From positions 1 through 36,565 of the forward strand of contig QWPJ01000026.1 of assembly GCA_003671195.1 (NCBI GenBank): a stretch of 36,565 nt of DNA. Direction: 5' to 3'. Shown piece by piece: positions 31,470-36,565 of this stretch. A program made the position numbers and the translations under genes. Under the pieces are notes generated by a model. It had not been told where the DNA came from. It was given only the letters and a program-made list of their open reading frames with translations, and did not search any database. Source of the DNA: Planctomycetota bacterium (lineage in GTDB: Bacteria; Planctomycetota; Planctomycetia; Pirellulales; Pirellulaceae). Positions within the stretch are counted from its first letter, which is position 1. Every line of letters starts with the position of its first letter.

Positions 31470-32528
31470 CTAGGTTGGAGGTTTCACAAAAAGCTCCACG
31501 GCAAACCCGACCATCGCCAACGAGTTGAACAAACCATGCATCAGAATACACGGAAGAATGCTTCGCTGAAGTTGGTAGACGCGCGCTAGGACCGTTCCGA
31601 GAACGACCAAGGGTACCCAACTGACCCCGTACTCAAAATGCGCCAAACCAAAAATCAAACCGCTGAGGATCGCAATCCACCAAGGTGGATAACGCTCGGT
31701 CAACTCCTGAGACGACGCTTCTGGAACGTCGATCGGATCTTGCCCATCGAGAGCCATTTGGCCATCGGCCGAAGTGCCACTGGTCAGGCCATCGGCCTGG
31801 GGGCGAAATCCGAAGAGAATTCGATTCCAATCGAATCCATGATGCCGAATCGTATCTAGCCAATTGACCAACAGAAAGCGAAACGCGTACTCTTCCCAAA
31901 TCGGAGCGAAGATCGCGGCGCTGGTAAAGAGGAGAGGAAAGGCCCAAGCCCTTTCGCGCAACGAGTCGATCACAGGATGCTTGTACTCGATCTGCGTGGC
32001 CTGGCTCACGGCGATATTGACGGCCAGAACCAGCGGAATAACCCACAGAAAGACCAGCGATCCGACGAACAGATCTCTCGGGATCAAGCCCGACCACATC
32101 CCGAGTCGCTTGGGCGTTTCCCGGGTGCGAAAGCAGGTCCAAAACGCCGATAGAACGCACCCTAGGACCAGGGAAAAAGAGACTGCAAACATGAACCATG
32201 GAGAATCAGGAAGCAACGTCTTGAGGTCCCCTTGGACCTCTTGGACTTGGGTCTCTTGCGCCAAGGCCTTGGTTTTGACCTCGTAGAAAAACAGACCTGC
32301 AATGGCGATCTGAGACACCGCGACGAAAGCGAAGCATGCCAGTAGGTCGACGAGTCCGATGCGGTCATGAACCCGATCTCTGAGCCATCCTTGCCATACC
32401 ATGACGCGCTTCCAAGCGACCAACACCCAAGAATGAATGAACACGGTGCCGGCAAACAACCCGGAAAAGAACAATCCGGCGATCGTGGTAATGAGCATTT
32501 GAATAGGGCTAAGGTCTTCAGGGTTCAT
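31470..32528 (-). CDS. CPBP-family intramembrane glutamic metalloprotease (CAAX protease-like)
   Basis: 352-aa polytopic protein. The family motifs are intact: E212-E213-x3-R217 (WEEYAFRFLL), F-x3-H with H297 (GLIFGLAHFEYG) and H331-x3-N335 (LMHGLFNSL), which form the active site of Rce1/CPBP proteases in the membrane. There are about six to eight spans, with a hydrophilic loop of about 50 residues (238-285) between motifs 1 and 2. The start is ATG 32528 (MNPEDLSPIQM), 22 nt behind the pgsA stop; the frame could extend to 32582 but that would run into pgsA. Substrates are unknown; bacterial members process peptides or act in immunity to bacteriocins. It is the last gene of the rimO-pgsA unit. 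Confidence 0.87.
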   Translation of the reverse strand: MNPEDLSPIQMLITTIAGLFFSGLFAGTVFIHSWVLVAWKRVMVWQGWLRDRVHDRIGLVDLLACFAFVAVSQIAIAGLFFYEVKTKALAQETQVQEVQGDLKTLLPDSPWFMFAVSFSLVLGCVLSAFWTCFRTRETPKRLGMWSGLIPRDLFVGSLVFLWVIPLVLAVNIAVSQATQIEYKHPVIDSLRERAWAFPLLFTSAAIFAPIWEEYAFRFLLVNWLDTIRHHGFDWNRILFGFRPQADGLTSGTSADGQMALDGQDPIDVPEASSQELTERYPPWWIAILSGLIFGLAHFEYGVSWVPLVVLGTVLARVYQLQRSILPCILMHGLFNSLAMVGFAVELFVKPPT

Positions 32529-32550
32529 CAGAAGGTTCGTCCGACTTGTT

Positions 32551-33138
32551 TCACTCGGTCTTTGATTTTTTGTTGCGAACAATCACCAGGATGTATTCAA
32601 TCGCCGAGAGCACCGTCAGGAGGATCGAGCCCCAAATGCAGATCGGAACGAGGGCTTTGAGCCAATCGGGAACCTCAGGTAGGGCTTTTAGGTACAGCAA
32701 CGTTGCGATCACCGCGGCGCACTGCAAGACCATCTTCCATTTGCCGAGTTGCTTTGCCGAGAAGTCCCCCCCTTGGCCTTCGACCATCCCTCGCAAGCTC
32801 GTCACGAGCAGTTCGCGAGCGACAACCAAGGTGGCCATCCAAGGTGCCATGGGTGAATCTTTGGCAGCCGCCAAGGCGATCATCGCCCCGCAGATGATGA
32901 CTTTATCGACGAAGGGGTCGAGGATCCGCCCGAGCTTGGTGACCTGCTGGTATTTTCGAGCCCACCAACCGTCGATCCAATCGGTCGATGCCGCGACCAC
33001 AAATAGGATCAAGGCCGTTGTCCAAGACTGCGTCTCTATGCAAGCGCAAACCGCGATGGCCATCAGCAAACGCACCGCAGAAAGGGCGTTCGGAACGTTC
33101 CACGGATTGGTCGAAAGCGGAGAGACGCTTTGTGTCAT
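32551..33138 (-). CDS. pgsA: CDP-diacylglycerol-glycerol-3-phosphate 3-phosphatidyltransferase
   Basis: 195-aa integral membrane enzyme of the CDP-alcohol phosphotransferase family, committing CDP-diacylglycerol to phosphatidylglycerol phosphate. The full signature D-x2-DG-x2-AR-x8-G-x3-D-x3-D is present: D53, D56, G57, A60, R61, G70, D74 and D78. [14 protein letters not shown] at the N-terminus and several hydrophobic helices complete the fold. The start at ATG 33138 overlaps the rimO stop as ATGA, indicating translational coupling. Longer starts would run in another phase through rimO and are rejected. PgsA is assigned over cardiolipin or phosphatidylserine synthases from the N-terminal motif and length. 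Confidence 0.93.
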   Translation of the reverse strand: MTQSVSPLSTNPWNVPNALSAVRLLMAIAVCACIETQSWTTALILFVVAASTDWIDGWWARKYQQVTKLGRILDPFVDKVIICGAMIALAAAKDSPMAPWMATLVVARELLVTSLRGMVEGQGGDFSAKQLGKWKMVLQCAAVIATLLYLKALPEVPDWLKALVPICIWGSILLTVLSAIEYILVIVRNKKSKTE

Positions 33139-34574
33139 TCGATCACCTTGGTCGCGACTGCGACAAGATCGTAGGCGTTCGAGGAAACGATTTCGCACTC
33201 GACCAAATCGCCTGCCTTTAGTACCACATCGTCCGAGGGGGTGACAAAGACACACGCATCGACATCCGGAGCGTCGGCATAGGACCGACCGATCCATGAG
33301 TTCGAGACGCCTTCGACGGATTTATCGACGGGTTTATCGAGCAGCACTTCCAAGCGTTTTCCTTGTTGCTTGGCGCACCATTCGAAGGCGTTTTTCTGCT
33401 GGACTTCCATCAGCCGTTTGCGGCGTTCCTTCTTGATCCGCTCGGGGAGATGTTCGTCCAAGCGTGAGGCTGGGGTGTCCGACTCGACGGAGTAAGTGAA
33501 CACACCGAGCCGTTCGAAGTGCATTTCGTCGACGAATTCGACGAGCTCTTCGAATTGCTCGTCGGTCTCTCCAGGAAAACCGGTGATCATCGTCGTGCGG
33601 AGTACAAGCTCAGGGATTGTCTGCCGCATCATCGAAACCATTTCGATGGTCGACTCACGCGTCACTCTGCGCGACATGCGCTTGAGCACCGGGTTGCTCG
33701 CATGCTGGAGCGGCATGTCGATGTAGGGCAAGATCCGCTTGGACTGGCCAATGGTCTCCAAGAGTGGTCGGTCGATGTACATGGGATAGAAATACATCAG
33801 CCGAATCCAGTCTAGACCCTCGACCTGATCGAGCTGTTCGAGAAGTTGTCTGAGTCGAGGTTCGCCGAACATGTCGATGCCATAGTAAGTCGTGTCTTGG
33901 GCCACGACGATCAATTCCCGGACCCCGGAGTCGGCCAAGCGACGAGCCTCGATGAGGATATCTTCCATGGGCTTGCTGGCATGCTTGCCCCGCATCTTGG
34001 GGATCGCACAGAAGGTGCAAAGCCGATCGCAGCCCTCGGAGATCTTCAAATAAGCAAAATGCTTGGGGGTGACCTGCAATCGCATGTGATCGGACAAAGC
34101 CCTTATAGGAGCGGGTCGAAAGATCGAACGTTGCTCGTCTAAACCGTCCATGATGCGATCGACAAGGTTCCCGATTTCATCGCGGCCGAAGACTCCTACG
34201 AGCCCATCGATCTCGGGACGATCGGTCAAAAGCGAATCGTTTTGGCGTTCGGCCAAGCAACCGGTGATGACGACCCCACGGATCTTTCCGGAACGCTTGA
34301 GCTCAAGCATTTGGTCGATCGCTTCGAACGATTCCTTCCTGGCGTTTTCGATGAATCCGCAGGTGTTGATCACCACAAAGTCCGATTCCTCGGGATTTTG
34401 GACCAACTGGTAGCCACGCTGCTGAAGAATCCCGAGCATTTGCTCGCTATCGACGAGATTTTTCGGACATCCCAGACTGATAAACGCGTAAGCCCCCCGT
34501 TTCCCCTGAATGCTATCCGATTGGCTTAGGGGCGACTGAGAATCAGGGATTTGGACGATCGGGAGGCTTTGCAT
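33135..34574 (-). CDS. rimO: Ribosomal protein S12 methylthiotransferase
   Basis: 479-aa radical-SAM enzyme that adds a methylthio group to an Asp of ribosomal protein S12. The N-terminal UPF0004 domain has cysteines C36 ([12 protein letters not shown]), C72 (NTCGFIENA) and C106 (ITGCLAER) for one iron-sulfur cluster. The radical-SAM motif C182-x3-C186-x2-C189 ([12 protein letters not shown]) binds the second. [28 protein letters not shown] and [13 protein letters not shown] are typical of RimO rather than MiaB. A C-terminal TRAM domain follows (about 410-479). The start [10 protein letters not shown] at 34574 leaves a 26-residue extension ahead of the conserved domain; an ATG further in is not better supported. 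It overlaps pgsA by 4 bp. Confidence 0.95.
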   Translation of the reverse strand: MQSLPIVQIPDSQSPLSQSDSIQGKRGAYAFISLGCPKNLVDSEQMLGILQQRGYQLVQNPEESDFVVINTCGFIENARKESFEAIDQMLELKRSGKIRGVVITGCLAERQNDSLLTDRPEIDGLVGVFGRDEIGNLVDRIMDGLDEQRSIFRPAPIRALSDHMRLQVTPKHFAYLKISEGCDRLCTFCAIPKMRGKHASKPMEDILIEARRLADSGVRELIVVAQDTTYYGIDMFGEPRLRQLLEQLDQVEGLDWIRLMYFYPMYIDRPLLETIGQSKRILPYIDMPLQHASNPVLKRMSRRVTRESTIEMVSMMRQTIPELVLRTTMITGFPGETDEQFEELVEFVDEMHFERLGVFTYSVESDTPASRLDEHLPERIKKERRKRLMEVQQKNAFEWCAKQQGKRLEVLLDKPVDKSVEGVSNSWIGRSYADAPDVDACVFVTPSDDVVLKAGDLVECEIVSSNAYDLVAVATKVIE

Positions 34575-34750
34575 GGGTAACAGATAGACAGAGGCGGTCG
34601 AGGGCCAAGAGCTGGATATGCGAAAACGACGCTGTATCGACCGGGACAAGCCCGGACGTCACATAGCGATGATAGCAATCTGTTGACGGACTACTAGGCG
34701 AAAAAGACTGGAAATCCGCCACGAAGTGGCCCCCCACCCGGCCGACTAGA

Positions 34751-36217
34751 CTAGACGGCTTGCTCGCTCGGAAGGCTATAAGGTGCTCGGTACTCGCGGG
34801 TCAGCCAATGGTTGGGGGCATCGTTTCCGACGAAGGTTTCGGCGATGGGGTCGAGAGCCAAGGAGCGGCCCATCCAAATCGAGTAGTCTTTGATGGAGTT
34901 CTCACCGAGGTGTTCGGCGGTTCGCTTCCAGGTCTCGACGACCGAATCTCCGCCCCCTTGGGAAGCGATCGCACCGGCGACTTCGGCACCGGGGATTTGG
35001 TTCCCGAGTCTCAGGGAGATATTTCCGAGGTGGCACAGGGCGCTCGAAAGGTGTCCTTGTTCGATATCGGCATTGAGGGTTCGATAATCTCGGTTTCGCA
35101 TCGCGTCGGTGAAGTTCTTGTAGTGGCGGTCATCGCCGCCACCGGTGAACTGCTTGATGGGTTTGCCATCGAGGTCGAAGGCCGTGCCGCTTGCATACGA
35201 GGTCATGACCAAGTACCCCTTGGTACCTTCGACGATGATGCCGACGTTGGCACCCTTGTAGTCTGGGGTCGGTAGCCCACGGACTTCGAAAATGAGTTTG
35301 CGTTTCCCGTAATCGTGGACGACGACTTGGGTGTTGGCCGTTTCGCCGGCATCTTCGTAGCCAAGACGTCCGCCGAAGGACAAGACACGCTCGCTGAGTC
35401 GATCTTCGCCGAGTGCCCAGCGGCACAGGTCCATTTGATGGATTCCTTGGTTCCCGAGGTCACCGTTTCCGTATTCCCATTGCCAGTGCCAATCGTAGTG
35501 GAAGTTCTTACGGGTCATGGGAAGGATTTTCGCGGGACCGGACCACAGGTCGTAGTCGACTTCTTTGGGGACATCGTAGGTCCCTTTCGGTCCGATCGAG
35601 TTGCGTCGTTTGTAGCATAGACCGCGTGAGATCAGGACATCCCCGATTCCGCCGGAGTGGACAAACTCCATCGCTTCGCGCATGCCAGGGTTGGAGCGGC
35701 TTTGAGTGCCGGTTTGCACCATCCGCTGATGCTTGCGGGCGGCTTGGACCACCCGTCGACCTTCGAGAACGTTGTGGGAAACGGGTTTCTCGACGTAAAC
35801 ATCCTTGCCGGCTTGGATGGCCCAAATCGCACCCAGGGAGTGCCAATGGTTCGGGGTGGCGATGCTCACGGCATTGATCGATTTGTCTTCGAGAAGCTTG
35901 CGAACGTCTTTGACCCAGACAGGCTTTTTGCCACCCTGTTTTTCGGCTGCTTTATCGCAGCTACGTTGGCCGGCCCGTTCGTCGCAATCGCAGATATGGG
36001 TGACGACCGAGCCGCTTTTGCCGGCAAAGCCGTCGATGTGGGATTGGCCCCGGCCACCCGCACCGATGACTGCGACCTGAATCGTATCGTTCGGACCGAT
36101 CGACGGGGGTTGCTGAGTCGGCTCGGTGGCTTGCGCTCTTTGGGCTTGAATCGCCAAGGCAGCGGCGGTGGTGAACATCGATTGTTCGAGGAAACGGCGG
36201 CGGGACAACGAGCTCAT
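34751..36217 (-). CDS. Tat-exported Gfo/Idh/MocA-family oxidoreductase
   Basis: 488 aa. The leader MSSLSRRRFLEQSMFTTAAA is a Tat signal (S-RRRFL, hydrophobic region, then QAQRAQA), so the protein is probably exported with its nicotinamide cofactor bound. The Rossmann domain starts at about residue 47 with VAVIGAGGRGQSH. Further signatures are ICDCDERAG, AVSIATPNHWHSLGAIWAI, the active-site DVYVEKPVSHN and GTQSRSNPGM. The C-terminal beta-sheet domain includes YDLWSGPA, FHYDWHWQWEYGNGDLGNQGIHQMDLCRWAL and the ending typical of the planctomycete group. These proteins oxidise or isomerise sugars and related alcohols; the substrate is unknown. It ends 176 nt before rimO and no operon partner is visible in the window. 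Confidence 0.92.
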   Translation of the reverse strand: MSSLSRRRFLEQSMFTTAAALAIQAQRAQATEPTQQPPSIGPNDTIQVAVIGAGGRGQSHIDGFAGKSGSVVTHICDCDERAGQRSCDKAAEKQGGKKPVWVKDVRKLLEDKSINAVSIATPNHWHSLGAIWAIQAGKDVYVEKPVSHNVLEGRRVVQAARKHQRMVQTGTQSRSNPGMREAMEFVHSGGIGDVLISRGLCYKRRNSIGPKGTYDVPKEVDYDLWSGPAKILPMTRKNFHYDWHWQWEYGNGDLGNQGIHQMDLCRWALGEDRLSERVLSFGGRLGYEDAGETANTQVVVHDYGKRKLIFEVRGLPTPDYKGANVGIIVEGTKGYLVMTSYASGTAFDLDGKPIKQFTGGGDDRHYKNFTDAMRNRDYRTLNADIEQGHLSSALCHLGNISLRLGNQIPGAEVAGAIASQGGGDSVVETWKRTAEHLGENSIKDYSIWMGRSLALDPIAETFVGNDAPNHWLTREYRAPYSLPSEQAV

Positions 36218-36565
36218 TGCAAGGATCCTTCTTCGAGGCGGTTTAGGTGGAGGGAAAATCGTTGGACATCGAGTCTTGAATATCGGACTGGTTTAGTGAT
36301 TGTAGAGGATCCAAAGTGAGAATGCAGCGCGTCAAAGCATCCCAAAGGGAGGGAAATCCCCCGAAGGCTGCCAGGGGAAGCCCAGGGGAAGTCCGGGTGG
36401 GGCTGGGGGGGCTGAGGGGGCCGACCTCGCGTAAGGCTGCTTGGCTGTAATGGCCACATATGGCCACTAATACAATACAGACAGATCGATCCACACAGAT
36501 TGGCATTCATCAAGCCCGGAGGGCTGACACAACCTCTGCCGGTGGTGGTAACCACCGGTCCGGGC
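36218..36565. other. Upstream region of oxidoreductase gene: G-rich tract and hairpins
   Basis: No gene is seen. At 36395-36420 the plus strand has four G runs (GGG, GGGG, GGGGGGG, GGGGG) separated by one, two and four bases, a canonical G-quadruplex pattern. At 36514-36524 there is a GCCC-GGA-GGGC dyad, and at 36539-36558 an 8-bp perfect inverted repeat CCGGTGGT/ACCACCGG with a 4-nt loop at the very edge of the window. The edge hairpins may belong to a neighbouring gene outside the window. Confidence 0.6.

Noticed and set aside
34700-34730. GCCAC-GAA-GTGGC hairpin considered as terminator of the Gfo/Idh/MocA gene
   Set aside because: The stem is only 5 bp and the T run in the leftward direction lies about 14 nt further on, not immediately after the stem.

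Overview
The window looks like chromosomal DNA from a planctomycete, probably a member of the Pirellulaceae. The evidence is lineage-typical gene content: a DUF1553/PSCyt1/PSD1 protein paired with a DUF1501 protein, a Tat-exported Gfo/Idh/MocA oxidoreductase, a Tat-type TIM-barrel protein, an ECF sigma factor linked to a transmembrane Ser/Thr kinase with a sulfatase-modifying-factor (FGE) domain, a squalene-cyclase-repeat protein behind an N-terminal membrane anchor, DUF4332 domains and a PEP-CTERM tail. No rRNA, tRNA, CRISPR array, intact insertion sequence or phage gene was recognised.

Layout. (1) 1-232 is a compound tandem repeat with GGTGCC/GGCACC dyads. (2) 390-6220 reads as a lower-GC accessory segment. 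It holds two leftward orphan genes with GTG starts, then, divergently, an ECF sigma factor (probable TTG start), a 1080-aa membrane kinase with an N-terminal anti-sigma-like zinc motif and a C-terminal FGE/C-lectin fold, and a 110-aa orphan. Its right border carries the severed C-terminus of a PEP-CTERM protein (6327-6473). (3) 6475-12577 has a DUF5690/MFS-like membrane protein divergent from a secreted acetyl-xylan-esterase-like hydrolase, then an SDR dehydrogenase and a PfkB kinase that fit hexuronate catabolism through 2-keto-3-deoxygluconate. (4) 18020-12574 is a leftward operon: TIM-barrel isomerase, DUF1553 cytochrome-like protein and DUF1501 protein, the last two overlapping.

(5) 18181-26010 holds a DinG/XPD-like helicase preceded by eight 10-bp direct repeats, an ABC-F ATPase with an upstream membrane-anchored NTF2-like protein, metK with a clear intrinsic terminator, a YbhN-like flippase-type membrane protein and a periplasmic ecotin-family protease inhibitor. 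(6) 28585-26015 encodes an 856-aa protein that looks like a catalytically degenerate SMC/YhaN-type ATPase head fused to two DUF4332 helix-hairpin-helix modules. It is followed by a threefold ~120-bp repeat with long inverted arms. (7) 29047-36217 is leftward: a small membrane protein, the membrane-anchored toroid protein, a translationally coupled rimO-pgsA pair with a CPBP protease behind it, and a Gfo/Idh/MocA oxidoreductase.

The best candidates for something undescribed are the ECF-kinase-FGE cassette with its three orphan partners, the degenerate-ATPase/DUF4332 protein, and the ecotin homologue that has lost both disulfide cysteines and has a probable Arg at P1. Many starts were moved inward from the longest reading frame to fit signal peptides, ribosome binding sites or gene overlaps; each case is explained in its entry. 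All family assignments come from reading motifs, not from a database search.
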